From positions 79,451 to 143,450 of the forward strand of contig JAHFUR010000006.1 of assembly GCA_023264995.1 (NCBI GenBank): 64,000 nucleotides of DNA. Reading direction: 5' to 3'. Positions 32,941 through 42,150 of the stretch are shown here, piece by piece. A program made the position numbers and the translations under genes. Source of the stretch: Acidimicrobiia bacterium (GTDB lineage Bacteria > Actinomycetota > Acidimicrobiia > Acidimicrobiales > AC-14). The notes beneath the pieces were generated by a model. It saw only the letters and a list, made by a program, of their open reading frames with translations, made no database searches and was not told the origin of the DNA. Every line of letters starts with the position of its first letter. Position 1 is the stretch's first letter.

Positions 32941-34005
32941 GTGGCCGCACCCGACCCGCCGTCGAGGCCGCCGCTCTCGGTCCTCGACCTGGCCGTCGTC
33001 AACGCCGGCGGCACCACCGCCGAGGCGCTGGCGGCCACGACGGCCCTGGCTCAGCGGGCCGACGCGCTGGGCTACCGCCGGTTCTGGGTGGCCGAGCACC
33101 ACAACATGCCCCTGGTGGCCAGCACCACGCCACCGGTCCTGATGGCCCACCTGGCCGCCCGCACCACGTCGATCCGCATCGGCTCGGGCGGGATCATGCT
33201 GCCCAACCATGCCCCGCTGGTCGTGGCCGAGCACGTGGCCGCCCTCGAGGCGCTGCACCCCGGCCGGATCGACCTCGGGTTGGGCCGGGCCCCCGGCACC
33301 AACCAGGAGACGGCGATGGCCCTGCGCCGGTCGGCCGGCCTGCTCGGCGCCGAGGACTTCCCGGGCGACCTGCTCGACCTGATGGGCCTCCTGGGCGACG
33401 TGCGGGGCACGGGGGGCATGTGGGAGCGGTTCTCGGCTACGCCGGCGGCCACCTCGTCGCCCCAGATCCTCCTGCTGGGGTCGAGCGGGTTCAGCGCCCA
33501 GCTCGCGGCCCGGCTCGGCCTGCCCTTCGTGTTCGCCCACCACTTCGACCAGGGGGGCACGCTGGACGCCCTCGACCTCTACCGCGACGGTTTCCAGCCC
33601 TCGGCGGTGCTGGACCGCCCGCACGTGATCGTCACCGCCAACGTCCTGGTCGCGGCCACCGACGCCGAGGCCGACTGGCAGGCCGGGCCGGGACGGGTGA
33701 TGTCCTACCGCATCCGTCTGAACCGCTTCGCCCCGTTGCTCTCGCCGGACGCGGCCGCCGTCCAGCCGGACATGGACTGGGCGCGGGCGGCACCGTCGAA
33801 CCGGGTGGTGGGAGCGCCGGCCACCGTCGTGGCCGGGCTCGACGAGCTGGCCACGGTGACCGCCGCCGACGAGCTCATGGTGACGACGGTGGCCTACGGC
33901 CTCGACGTACGCCGGCGGAGCCTGGAGCTGTTGGCCGACGCCTGGCCGTCAGGCCTGCCAGCGGTCCCAGTCGACGAGCTCGTCGAGGGGGATCCGAGGG
34001 GCTGA
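32941..34005 (+). CDS. LLM-class flavin-dependent oxidoreductase (MsnO8-type)
   Basis: A 354-residue luciferase-like monooxygenase. Typical motifs of the alkanal-monooxygenase-like group are FWVAEHHNMPLVASTTPPVLMAHLA, IRIGSGGIMLPNHAPLVVAEHVAALEALHPGRIDLGLGRAPGTN (spread over about residues 46-124) and FAHHF. It would use FMN, possibly F420. GTG start. The last 57 bp overlap the convergent nitroreductase gene. Confidence 0.9.
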   Translation: MAAPDPPSRPPLSVLDLAVVNAGGTTAEALAATTALAQRADALGYRRFWVAEHHNMPLVASTTPPVLMAHLAARTTSIRIGSGGIMLPNHAPLVVAEHVAALEALHPGRIDLGLGRAPGTNQETAMALRRSAGLLGAEDFPGDLLDLMGLLGDVRGTGGMWERFSATPAATSSPQILLLGSSGFSAQLAARLGLPFVFAHHFDQGGTLDALDLYRDGFQPSAVLDRPHVIVTANVLVAATDAEADWQAGPGRVMSYRIRLNRFAPLLSPDAAAVQPDMDWARAAPSNRVVGAPATVVAGLDELATVTAADELMVTTVAYGLDVRRRSLELLADAWPSGLPAVPVDELVEGDPRG

Positions 34006-34449
34006 CGGGCGGGCCTCGGCGGGTGGGGCCGGGTGGCCGATGCCGACGCCCATGGGCGCCTCGTGGTCCTCGGGGTAGCCGAGGAGCTCCCGCAGCGGGG
34101 CCTCGTGGTGGAAGGTGACCGGGCACGAGGCCAGCCCCAGACCGTGGGCGGCCACCATCATGTTCTGGGCCATGCGGCCGATGTCGAAGGCCTTGCCGCC
34201 CTCCGTCGGCACCACGATGACCAGGACGACGGGGCACGCCGGCAGCCAGTCGGCGAAGCGGCCGCACCCCGCCAGCGCGGCCCGGTCGCCGGGGTCGGTG
34301 ACGACCACGATGCGGTTGAGCTGCTGGTTCTTGGCGCTGCCCGCCATCCGGCCGGCCTGCAGCACCCGGTGGAGGTCGTCCCCCGACACCGGCTCCGAGG
34401 TGAAGCTCCGGGTGTCGCGCTTGGTCACGATGGCTTGGTAGGCGTCCAT
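33949..34449 (-). CDS. Nitroreductase family protein
   Basis: A 166-residue FMN-dependent oxidoreductase with the usual start AIVTKRDTRSFTSEPV, a SAKNQQ FMN-binding loop and IGRMAQNMMVAAHGLGLASCPV. It would reduce nitro-aromatics, quinones or a specific metabolite. It ends inside the 3' part of the oppositely oriented LLM gene (57 bp overlap), so the two mRNAs would be complementary there. Confidence 0.88.
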   Translation of the reverse strand: MDAYQAIVTKRDTRSFTSEPVSGDDLHRVLQAGRMAGSAKNQQLNRIVVVTDPGDRAALAGCGRFADWLPACPVVLVIVVPTEGGKAFDIGRMAQNMMVAAHGLGLASCPVTFHHEAPLRELLGYPEDHEAPMGVGIGHPAPPAEARPSAPRIPLDELVDWDRWQA

Positions 34450-34503
34450 GGCCCCCAGTCTGGCCGGCGGGAAGCGGGGCGCCCTCCCGCGTAAGGTCGT
34501 CGG

Positions 34504-36339
34504 GTGGCCATGGGCGAGCGGTTCTTCATCCGGGGCGGGCCGCTCCCGGAGACCGATCCCGTCTCCGTCCGGGAGGCGGCTGGCGCCGCGATGGGCTCGC
34601 TGCGCCTGGCGTGGGAGGCGGACCGGACCGGGCTGGTCCTTCTGGTCGCCCTGCAGACGGTCACGACCCTGGCCGATGTGGCCCAGCTCCTGGCCAGCGG
34701 GCGGGCGGTCGACGGCGTGGTCGACGGTGACGGGCGGGGCGTCCAGGCCCGCCGCCTGCTCGTCGTCGGTGGCCTGGGCCTGGTGGCCATCGCCGGCAAG
34801 AGCGCCCGGGGGGCGTTGAGCAGCCCGGTGACCCAGGCCGCGGCCCGGCTGACCGAGGGCCGCATCCTCGACGCGGTGGCGGCCATGGAGCTGGCCGACG
34901 TGGAGGACCCCGCCTTCCAGGACCGCCTCCAGCGGGCGCTGATGGGAGCCCAGCGTCAGTCCATGCTCCTCGGCAACGCCCTGTCCGTCCCCCAGTCGGT
35001 GCTTGGCCTGGCCGGCGCCCTGGCGGCGATGACCGCCAGCGACAGGGCCCTCCTGCCCCTGGCCGTCGCCGGCTCGGTGCCGCGGTGGTACGTGATGCGC
35101 CAGATCCGCGATCCCGAGGCGGAGCGGTGGGGCCGCCACCGCGGTCGTGACATGCGGGAATCGGGGATGCTCCGTCACCTGCTGACCGGCACGAGCGCGG
35201 CCCACGAGCTGCGGGTCTTCGACGCCTCGCCGTTCCTCCGGGAGCGCCACGACCAGCTGGCCCTGGAGGGTGACGCCACCCAGGTGGGCTTCCAGCGGAA
35301 GAACGCCCGGCGGGAGTTCGTCGGCGCCCTCATGGGGCGGATGGCCGATGCGCCGGCGGCCAGCCGGCTCCTGCTCCGGGTGGCGAGGAAGCAGTCGTCG
35401 GTGGCCGACGCCGTGGCCGGCGGCCTGGCCGCCCGCAAGTCGGCGGGGGGTGTCCAGCGCATCGTGGAGACGGTCGACAGCCTGCGGCGGGCGGCGGCGG
35501 CCACCGTCGACGTCCGCGGGTTCCTTCACCAGCCGCCGGCCGGCCCCGCCGGACCGGTACCGCCGCGTGACTTCGCCCGCATCGTGGTCCGTGACCTGTG
35601 CTTCACCTACCCGGGCCGCGACCGGCCCGTGCTCGACGGCGTGGACCTGGAGATAGGCCAGGGCGAGGTCGTGGCCCTGGTGGGGGAGAACGGGTGCGGC
35701 AAGACCACCCTGGCCAAGCTGCTGTGCTGCTTGTACCCGCCGACCGGCGGCACGGTCCATTGGGTCGGGGCCGACGACGTGGCCGTCGATGTGGCCGGCT
35801 GCGACCCGGCCGGCGTGCGCTCGGGCATCGCCATCGTGTTCCAGGACTTCGTGAAGTACCCGTCGCTCACCGCGGCGGAGAACATCGGCATCGGCCTGCC
35901 GGCCCGGATGGGGGACCGGGCCGCCATCGTCGACGCCGCCCGCCAGGCCGGCGCCCACGCCGCCATCGAGGCCCTGCCCAAGGGGTACGACACGGTGATG
36001 TCCCGCCAGTTCGGCGGCGCCGACCTGTCGACCGGCCAGTGGCAGCGGGTGGCCCTGGCCCGGGCCTTCCTGCGCGACGCGCCCCTTGTCGTCCTCGACG
36101 AGCCCACGGCCGCCCTCGACCCCCGGGCCGAGCGCGACCTGTTCGAGACCGTCGCATCGCTCTACCGCTCGCGGTCCGCGGTCCTCATCTCCCACCGGCT
36201 GTCGAGCGTGCGCTTCGCCGACCGCATCTGCGTGCTGGCCCACGGCCGCATCACCGAATCAGGCACCCACGAGGCGTTGCTGGCCGCCGGCGGCGACTAC
36301 GCCGAGCTGTTCGAGCTCCAGGCCCACGCCTACCGATGA
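34504..36339 (+). CDS. ABC exporter half-transporter (fused permease-ATPase)
   Basis: A 611-residue protein. The N-terminal 330 residues are a divergent six-helix membrane domain with few strongly hydrophobic stretches. The ATPase (about 355-600) has Walker A GENGCGKTT, signature LSTGQWQRVALARA, Walker B LVVLDEPTAALD and the His switch in LISHRLS. It probably works as a homodimer exporting a peptide, lipid or drug. TAAGGT ends 6 nt before GTG 34504. Confidence 0.9.
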   Translation: MAMGERFFIRGGPLPETDPVSVREAAGAAMGSLRLAWEADRTGLVLLVALQTVTTLADVAQLLASGRAVDGVVDGDGRGVQARRLLVVGGLGLVAIAGKSARGALSSPVTQAAARLTEGRILDAVAAMELADVEDPAFQDRLQRALMGAQRQSMLLGNALSVPQSVLGLAGALAAMTASDRALLPLAVAGSVPRWYVMRQIRDPEAERWGRHRGRDMRESGMLRHLLTGTSAAHELRVFDASPFLRERHDQLALEGDATQVGFQRKNARREFVGALMGRMADAPAASRLLLRVARKQSSVADAVAGGLAARKSAGGVQRIVETVDSLRRAAAATVDVRGFLHQPPAGPAGPVPPRDFARIVVRDLCFTYPGRDRPVLDGVDLEIGQGEVVALVGENGCGKTTLAKLLCCLYPPTGGTVHWVGADDVAVDVAGCDPAGVRSGIAIVFQDFVKYPSLTAAENIGIGLPARMGDRAAIVDAARQAGAHAAIEALPKGYDTVMSRQFGGADLSTGQWQRVALARAFLRDAPLVVLDEPTAALDPRAERDLFETVASLYRSRSAVLISHRLSSVRFADRICVLAHGRITESGTHEALLAAGGDYAELFELQAHAYR

Positions 36340-36351
36340 GCCGGTACTGAC

Positions 36352-36750
36352 CTACTGGGCGGCGGCCACCTCGGCCCGCTCCTGGAGCAGGCCGACGACC
36401 AGGTCGCGCATCGAGAAGACGCCGGCCAGCTCGCCGGCGTCGTCGACCACCACCAGGTGGCGGAAGCCCTTGTCCCGCATCACTTTGGCCGCGTCGTGCA
36501 GGTCGAGCGACGGGGACACCGTCTTGAGCCCGCGGGTGACGCAGTCGCGCACCGACATGCTCCCGATGTCGCTGCCCCGGGCGATGACACGCAGCGCATC
36601 GCGGTCGGTGATGATGCCCGTGGGTACGCCGTCCTTGAGGACGACCGCAGAGCCGATGCCCCGCTCGATCATCCAGATGGCAGCGTCGTGGAAGCTGTCA
36701 CCTTCTTCCACGGTGAGCACTGCCCGGGTGATGAGCGGTCCGATCTCCAT
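36352..36750 (-). CDS. CBS-domain-pair protein
   Basis: A 132-residue protein made only of a CBS pair (about 5-60 and 70-125; GIITDRDALRVIA and GVFSMRDLVVGLL). Such proteins bind adenosyl ligands and act as energy or stress sensors; the partner is not evident. TAAGGT lies 7 nt before the ATG. It is divergent from the NuoF-like gene and shares with it a regulatory gap containing a 22-bp palindrome. Confidence 0.87.
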   Translation of the reverse strand: MEIGPLITRAVLTVEEGDSFHDAAIWMIERGIGSAVVLKDGVPTGIITDRDALRVIARGSDIGSMSVRDCVTRGLKTVSPSLDLHDAAKVMRDKGFRHLVVVDDAGELAGVFSMRDLVVGLLQERAEVAAAQ

Positions 36751-36790
36751 GGCCCGGACCTTAGCCAAGCAACTCGCTTGTGAAAAGGCT

Positions 36791-36812
36791 TGTGAATGTG
36801 AACACATTCACA
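36791..36812. promoter_or_regulatory. 22-bp palindromic operator containing a consensus CRP/FNR-type site
   Basis: TGTGAATGTG and CACATTCACA form a perfect 10-bp inverted repeat around AA. Bases 36797-36812 read TGTGA-N6-TCACA, the exact CRP-family consensus. It lies 8 bp upstream of TAGGAT (36820-36825), the likely -10 of the NuoF-like gene, and 41 bp from the CBS gene start. A further CTTGTGAA direct repeat is at 36777-36797. Either repression or activation is possible. Confidence 0.8.
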
Positions 36813-36832
36813 CCTAGGGTAGGATGGCCGGC

Positions 36833-38239
36833 GTGACGCTCGTGCATCGGGTGCTGCACCCGAACCCCATCATCTCGCTCGAAGACCACGTGACGCGGGG
36901 AGGGGGTAAGGGCCTGACAGCCGCGCTGGAGATGGAGCCCGACGCCATCATCGAGCGGGTGCTGGCCTCGGGGCTGCGGGGGCGAGGCGGTGCCGGGTTC
37001 CCAGTCGGCCGGAAATGGCAGACGGTGGCCCAGAACCGCATGGCCGAGCTGGGCACAGCCGTCATCGTGAACGCCGCCGAGGGGGAGCCGGGCACGTTCA
37101 AGGACCGCACCATCCTGCGCCGCAACCCTTACCTGGTCGTCGAGGGTGCATTGATCGCGGCCCGGGCCGTGCAGGCCGACCTCATCGTTTTCGGCATGAA
37201 GCGGTCGTTCGCCGGCGAGGTGGAGCGGGTCCGGGCGGCCATCGAGGAGGTCGAGGACGCCGGCTGGAACGTCGGCATCGAGCTGAGCGTCTTCGAGGGC
37301 CCCGACGAGTACCTGTACGGCGAGGAGAGCGCCCTCCTCGAGACGATCGACGGCCGGTTCCCCTTCCCCCGGGTGGTCCCCACGTTCCGCCGGGGCCTGC
37401 GGGAGGCGCCCGAGGATGCGCCGATCGCCCCCGCCCTGGTCAACAACACCGAGTCGCTGGCCAACGTCCCCCGCATCCTCGCCCGGGGGGCGGACTGGTT
37501 CCGCACCGTCGGCACCGACCAGTCGCCGGGCACCATGGTGTGCACCGTCACCGGCCGCACGCAGCGCCACGGCGTCGGCGAGGTCCTGATGGGCACGTCG
37601 CTCCGTGACGTCATCGACGAGATCGGCGGTGGCGCCCTCCCCGGCCGGGAGATCAAAGCCGTCATGTCCGGCGTGGCCACGGGGATCATCCCGGGCTCCA
37701 TGCTCGACACGCCGGTGACCTATGAGCATCTGGCCGCCATCGGCAGCGGGCTGGGTTCGGGGGCCTTCATCGTCTTCGACGACACCGTCGACATGACCGC
37801 CGTGGCCGCCGGTGCGGCCCGGTTCCTGGCCATCGAGTCCTGTGGGCAGTGCTCCCCGTGCAAGCTCGACGGGGAGAACCTGGCCGAGCGCCTGCTGAAG
37901 GTCACCGAGTCGGTGGCCACCGAGTTCGACATGGGCGTCATCCGCAAGCGCATCGGTACGGTTGCCGACCGGTCCCGGTGCTACCTGGCCACCCAGCAAC
38001 AGGTGCTGCTCGACAGCCTGCTCAAGCACTTCCCCGAGGACTTCGAGGGCCACGTGACCAACGCCCTGGAGCCGGTGGCCTTCGAGCTGATCGCCGAGCT
38101 GATCGACATCCGGGGTGGGCGGGCCTACATCGACGAGCGCCACCGCCAGAAGCAGTACGACTGGTCGTACGCCAAGAACGACTCGGGCACGGTGCCCGTC
38201 GAGCGCTTCGTCAACGCCGTCCCCTCCTGGCGGGCCTGA
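36833..38239 (+). CDS. NuoF-like NADH-binding flavoprotein (first copy)
   Basis: A 468-residue homologue of the NADH-oxidising subunit of complex I and soluble dehydrogenases. The NADH/FMN site GLRGRGGAGFPVGRKW, the NAAEGEPGTFKDR block, an SLBB-like middle and the [4Fe-4S] ligands SCGQCSPC plus a later Cys (SRCYL) are present. No nuoE or nuoG gene is adjacent, so its redox partner is elsewhere or unusual. GTG 36833 is preferred because TAGGAT lies 7 nt upstream; ATG 36824 is the alternative. Confidence 0.88.
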   Translation: MTLVHRVLHPNPIISLEDHVTRGGGKGLTAALEMEPDAIIERVLASGLRGRGGAGFPVGRKWQTVAQNRMAELGTAVIVNAAEGEPGTFKDRTILRRNPYLVVEGALIAARAVQADLIVFGMKRSFAGEVERVRAAIEEVEDAGWNVGIELSVFEGPDEYLYGEESALLETIDGRFPFPRVVPTFRRGLREAPEDAPIAPALVNNTESLANVPRILARGADWFRTVGTDQSPGTMVCTVTGRTQRHGVGEVLMGTSLRDVIDEIGGGALPGREIKAVMSGVATGIIPGSMLDTPVTYEHLAAIGSGLGSGAFIVFDDTVDMTAVAAGAARFLAIESCGQCSPCKLDGENLAERLLKVTESVATEFDMGVIRKRIGTVADRSRCYLATQQQVLLDSLLKHFPEDFEGHVTNALEPVAFELIAELIDIRGGRAYIDERHRQKQYDWSYAKNDSGTVPVERFVNAVPSWRA

Positions 38240-38251
38240 GGCCGGCGGGGG

Positions 38252-38848
38252 TCAGGCCAGGCGCTCCAACTGGTCACCGTCGAGGAACCACAGCTCGACG
38301 TCGTCGAGGAGGGGCCGGAACCGGGCCAGCCAGCGGTTGACGATGTCCCACTCCTCGCCGAAGACGAGGAACCGGCGGTCGGCGGTGTGGACGTGGGCGA
38401 CGATGAGCACGGCCTCGGAGATGGCAGCCGATTTGGACTCGGCCGTGTGGCCGCGGTCGGCCAGCCACACCACGTCGCCCACGATCCGCCCGTTCCCCGA
38501 GACCAGCTCGAAGGCGTGGGCGGTGCCGCCCGCCAGCGGGGCGTTGCGCAGCTGGAGGGTCGTTCCCCAGCGAGCGGAGAGGACCCGGCGGGCATGGGCG
38601 GCGAAGATGGCCTGGCGGGCCGCCGGCCCCGCGGCCGGCCGCGGCGCGGCGGCGGCCACGGTCCTGGCCGCCACGGTGCGGGTGCCGCCGGCCAGGTTGC
38701 GCACCACCCGGCCCTGGGCCTCGAGCTGGCGGCAGGCGTCGGCGATCACCGGGCGGTCGACGCCGAGGGCCTGGGCCAGCTCACCGTCGTCGAGCGAGGC
38801 CCCGTTGGCCGTCAGGTGTTCGACGATGCGGTCCCCGAGCGTTGGCAC
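38252..38848 (-). CDS. Winged-helix protein of unknown function
   Basis: A 198-residue soluble protein. Residues about 5-58 look like a winged helix (RIVEHLTANGASLDDGELAQALGVDRPVIADACRQLEAQGRVV). An Ala/Pro linker follows, then a mixed alpha/beta domain ending in DDVELWFLDGDQLERL. No known family is recognised. GTG start with TACCTT 7 nt upstream. It may be a ligand-binding transcription regulator; that is a guess from the layout. Confidence 0.65.
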   Translation of the reverse strand: MPTLGDRIVEHLTANGASLDDGELAQALGVDRPVIADACRQLEAQGRVVRNLAGGTRTVAARTVAAAAPRPAAGPAARQAIFAAHARRVLSARWGTTLQLRNAPLAGGTAHAFELVSGNGRIVGDVVWLADRGHTAESKSAAISEAVLIVAHVHTADRRFLVFGEEWDIVNRWLARFRPLLDDVELWFLDGDQLERLA

Positions 38849-38884
38849 GACGCAGAAGGTACGCCGTCCCCGGCCGCCGCCGCC

Positions 38885-39682
38885 TCACCGGCGGCGGAGG
38901 AAGCCCTCCACGGCCTGGTTGAACCCGGCGGCGGCCTCGATGTTCGACAGGTGGCCGGCGTCGGGCAGCACCACCAGCTCCGACCCGGGGATGCGGGCCT
39001 GCATGTCACGGGCCACGTCCGGGGGCGACAGCCGGTCGTCCTCGCCGACGATCACCAGGGTGGGCACGGCGATGGCCGCCAGCTCGGCGGTGGCGTCGGG
39101 GCGGTGCTTCATGGCCTCCAGGGCGCCGATGTAGCCAGCGGGTGCGTTCGCCATCAGCCGGCGGACGTGGTCGACCACGTCGGGGCGGGTCGACCTCGTC
39201 CGCTCGCACAGCAGCCCTCCGAGGAGGGTCTCGACGAGCGCATCGGTGCCGATCCGGGCGATCTGCTCCTGCTGGTCGGTGCGGGTGTCGTAGGCCAACT
39301 GGGTGTCGGCCCCCGCCCGGGTGTCGGCCAGGACCAGCCGGGCCACCCGCTCCGGATGGCCGCGGAGGACGGCGAGGGCCACGTAGCCGCCCATCGACAG
39401 CCCGGCTAGTGCCACCCGCCGGAGGCCGAGGTGGTCGAGCAGCCCGGCGACCAGGTCGGCGAAGCCGGCCATCGTGTAGCGGTACAAGCTGTCGGGGGCG
39501 TCGGACCGGCCGAAGCCCAGGAGGTCGGGGGCGATGACCCGCCTCGGTCCCGAAAGGGCGTCGAGCTGCTCGGCCCACATCCCGGCATGGAGGGGGAAGC
39601 CGTGCAACAGGACGAGCGCCGGCTCCCCGGCGCCGGCTTCCAGGTAGTGCAGGCGGGCCCCGTCGACCTCGGCGAACGGCAC
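38885..39682 (-). CDS. Alpha/beta hydrolase
   Basis: A 265-residue hydrolase with oxyanion motif LLHGFPLHAGMW, nucleophile elbow GLSMGG, acid in VGEDDRLSP and catalytic His in DAGHLSNIEA. It resembles 3-oxoadipate enol-lactonase and related carboxylesterases; the substrate is uncertain. GTG 39682 has TACCGT 6 nt upstream and gives the standard N-terminus (VPFAEVDGARLHYLEAG). Confidence 0.9.
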   Translation of the reverse strand: MPFAEVDGARLHYLEAGAGEPALVLLHGFPLHAGMWAEQLDALSGPRRVIAPDLLGFGRSDAPDSLYRYTMAGFADLVAGLLDHLGLRRVALAGLSMGGYVALAVLRGHPERVARLVLADTRAGADTQLAYDTRTDQQEQIARIGTDALVETLLGGLLCERTRSTRPDVVDHVRRLMANAPAGYIGALEAMKHRPDATAELAAIAVPTLVIVGEDDRLSPPDVARDMQARIPGSELVVLPDAGHLSNIEAAAGFNQAVEGFLRRR

Positions 39683-39725
39683 CCGGCCACGGTACCGTCG
39701 CGCCGGGGAGAAGGGGAGGACAACT

Positions 39726-40562
39726 GTGGCCGACGAGGAACGGGTTGGACCGCGCGACGACGCCGTGCTGAGGGCGACGCACGCCCTCTCGGCGTTCATC
39801 GTGCCGTTCCTGGTTGTCGCCTTTGTCGTCCTGTACGGGTTCCCGCGGGACACCGGCCGGCTGTTCGCCTGGACCATCAAGCCGCCCATGACACCGATGA
39901 CGCTCGGCGCCGTCTACATCGGCGGCGCCTACTTCTTCGTGCGGGCCTACCGGGCCACCGAGTGGCACACGGTGAAGTCGGGGTTCGTGGCCGTCGGGTC
40001 GTTCGCCTCGTTGATGGGCGTGGCCACCATCATCCACTGGGAGAAGTTCAACCACAGCCATGTGGCCTTCTGGCTCTGGGCCGGCTTGTACTTCACCACG
40101 CCGTTCCTGGTGTGGGGGGTGTGGGCCGCCAACCGCCGGCGGGGCAGCGTGGCCGGCCCCGACGACCTGCTCGTCCCGCCGGCGGCCCGCCTGGTCATCG
40201 CCGCTACCGGGGCAGTGGCCGTGGGTGCCGGCTTGTTCCTGTTCCTCATGCCGTCTCGCGCCATCGAGACCTGGCCGTGGACCATCACGCCGCTCACGTC
40301 GCGCGTGCTCGGCGCCATCTTCATGCTGGGGATCGCCGGGTTGGGTGTGGTGACCGACGCCCGGTGGAGCGCGGCCCGGATCATGTTGCAGGTCCAGGTG
40401 TTCATGCTCGGCCTCATCCTCATCGCCGCCGTCCGTGCCCGCGGCGAGTTCGACACCTCGAGCGGGTTCACCTGGCTGCTGCTGGTCGGGATCGTCGCTG
40501 CCTGGGCCGGCGCCGCCGTCCTGTCGGTCGTCATGGACGGCCGGCGGGCGGGCCGGCGCTGA
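39726..40562 (+). CDS. Eight-helix integral membrane protein
   Basis: A 278-residue protein with about eight transmembrane helices and short loops; no catalytic motif or family name is recognised. Histidines and tryptophans cluster near helices 3 and 4 (IIHWEKFNHSH). GTG start with GGGGAGGA 5 nt upstream. The kinase-like gene follows 20 bp later on the same strand. Confidence 0.75.
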   Translation: MADEERVGPRDDAVLRATHALSAFIVPFLVVAFVVLYGFPRDTGRLFAWTIKPPMTPMTLGAVYIGGAYFFVRAYRATEWHTVKSGFVAVGSFASLMGVATIIHWEKFNHSHVAFWLWAGLYFTTPFLVWGVWAANRRRGSVAGPDDLLVPPAARLVIAATGAVAVGAGLFLFLMPSRAIETWPWTITPLTSRVLGAIFMLGIAGLGVVTDARWSAARIMLQVQVFMLGLILIAAVRARGEFDTSSGFTWLLLVGIVAAWAGAAVLSVVMDGRRAGRR

Positions 40563-40582
40563 CGGGTGCCTACGCTGGGCTC

Positions 40583-41110
40583 GTGCGGCCAGGGGTGATC
40601 GTGCTGGTCGGCCTGCCGGGGGCGGGGAAGTCCACCCTGGCCGCGGCGCTGGCCCACCGGCTCCCCGGCGCCCGGGTGCTCGACAAGGACAAGGTCCGCC
40701 ACGCGCTCTTCGACCCGTGCGACTATGCCTCGGCCGAGCGCGACGTGGTGTTCGCGGCCATGCTCGACGCGGCCCGCTACCACCTCGGCCGGGACCGCAC
40801 CGTCGTGTTCGACGGGCTCACCTTCTCCCGGCGGAGCCAGGTGGCCGCGGCCGAGGCCGTGGCCCAGGACGCGGCCACGTTCGCCGCGGTCATCGTCTGC
40901 GACGTGCCCGTCGAGCTGGCCATCGAGCGCTGCGACGCCGATCGTGGTCACCTGGCCGAGAACCGCGACGGCGAGCTGGTCCGGCGGGTCGCCGCGGAGA
41001 TGGAGGAGCCGGCGGGCGATTACCTCACCCTTGACATGACCGCCGACGTCGAGTGGCTCACCGAGCAGGCCCTGGCCTACGTGAACGACGTTGCCGGGGC
41101 CGGGCGGTAG
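40583..41110 (+). CDS. AAA/P-loop small-molecule kinase-like protein
   Basis: A 175-residue P-loop protein: Walker [34 protein letters not shown] as the Walker B region and an arginine-containing lid. It resembles AAA_33/zeta-toxin-like kinases that phosphorylate small molecules, such as chloramphenicol or gluconate kinases. Substrate unknown; no antitoxin is beside it. TACGCT ends 6 nt before GTG 40583. Confidence 0.82.
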   Translation: MRPGVIVLVGLPGAGKSTLAAALAHRLPGARVLDKDKVRHALFDPCDYASAERDVVFAAMLDAARYHLGRDRTVVFDGLTFSRRSQVAAAEAVAQDAATFAAVIVCDVPVELAIERCDADRGHLAENRDGELVRRVAAEMEEPAGDYLTLDMTADVEWLTEQALAYVNDVAGAGR

Positions 41111-41119
41111 GTTCCGGCG

Positions 41120-42142
41120 ATGGACTATCGCAGTATCGGCGGCACGGGGGTCAAAGTCAGCCACCTTTGCCTGGGGGCCATGATGTTCGGGGCCTGGGGC
41201 AACACCGACCACGCCGAGTGCGTGCGCATCATCCACGCCGCCCTCGACGGCGGGGTGAACTTCGTCGACACCGCCGACGTCTACTCCCACGGCGAGTCCG
41301 AGGAGATCGTGGGCCAGGCTCTCAAGGGCCGGCGCGACCAGGTGGTGCTGGCCACCAAGTTCCATGCCCGCATGGGTGACGGCCAGAACATGTCCGGTAA
41401 CTCCCGGCGGTGGGCGCAGCAGGCCTGCGATGCCAGCCTGCGCCGGCTTGGCACCGACTGGATCGACGTCTACCAGGTCCATCGCCCCGACCTCGCCGTC
41501 GACCTCGACGAGACGCTGGGCGCGCTCAGCGACCTGGTCCACGCCGGCAAGGTGCGCTACCTCGGCTCGTCCACCTTCCCGCCCTCGGCCATCGTCGAGG
41601 CCCAGTGGGTGGCCGAGCGGCGCCAACGGGAGCGCTTCGTGTGCGAGCAGCCGCCGTACTCGATCTTCGTACGGGGAGCGGAGGCCGACGTGCTGCCGAC
41701 GTGCCAGCGCCACCGCATGGGCGTGATCGCCTGGAGCCCGCTCAACGGCGGGTGGCTGACCGGCAAGTACCGCAAGGGCCAGGAGGCGCCGGCGGGTTCG
41801 CGGGGCGCCCGCAACTGGGCCGGGCGCTTCGACACCCCCGAGAGCGTCCGCAAGCTCGACCTGGTCGAGGAGCTGGCCACGGTGGCCGACGACGCCGGCA
41901 TCTCCCTGACCCATCTGGCCCAGGCGTGGGTCGTGCGCCACCCGGCCGTCACCTCCGCCATCATTGGCCCCCGCACGATGGACCACCTCACCGACCTGCT
42001 CGCCGGCGCCGACGTCGCCCTCGACGACGCCACCCTCGACCGCATCGACGAGCTGGTCGCTCCCGGCACCGACGTCAACCCGGGCGACGCGGGGTGGACG
42101 TCGCCGGCGCTGGAGGCGGCGGCCCGCCGCCGGCGGGGCTGA
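41120..42142 (+). CDS. Aldo/keto reductase (YajO/Gsp69-like)
   Basis: A 340-residue NADP(H)-dependent reductase: [16 protein letters not shown] supplies catalytic Asp and Tyr, LATKFH the Lys and QVHRPD the His. [14 protein letters not shown] and [14 protein letters not shown] complete the cofactor site. The -10-like TAGGTT overlaps the stop of the kinase-like gene and ends 6 nt before the ATG, so it can be transcribed on its own. Confidence 0.92.
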   Translation: MDYRSIGGTGVKVSHLCLGAMMFGAWGNTDHAECVRIIHAALDGGVNFVDTADVYSHGESEEIVGQALKGRRDQVVLATKFHARMGDGQNMSGNSRRWAQQACDASLRRLGTDWIDVYQVHRPDLAVDLDETLGALSDLVHAGKVRYLGSSTFPPSAIVEAQWVAERRQRERFVCEQPPYSIFVRGAEADVLPTCQRHRMGVIAWSPLNGGWLTGKYRKGQEAPAGSRGARNWAGRFDTPESVRKLDLVEELATVADDAGISLTHLAQAWVVRHPAVTSAIIGPRTMDHLTDLLAGADVALDDATLDRIDELVAPGTDVNPGDAGWTSPALEAAARRRRG

Positions 42143-42150
42143 CCGCCGGC

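Noticed and set aside
33949..36243. 764-codon minus-strand frame starting upstream of the nitroreductase
   Set aside because: Only the last 166 codons match a protein family; the rest is antisense to the ABC exporter.
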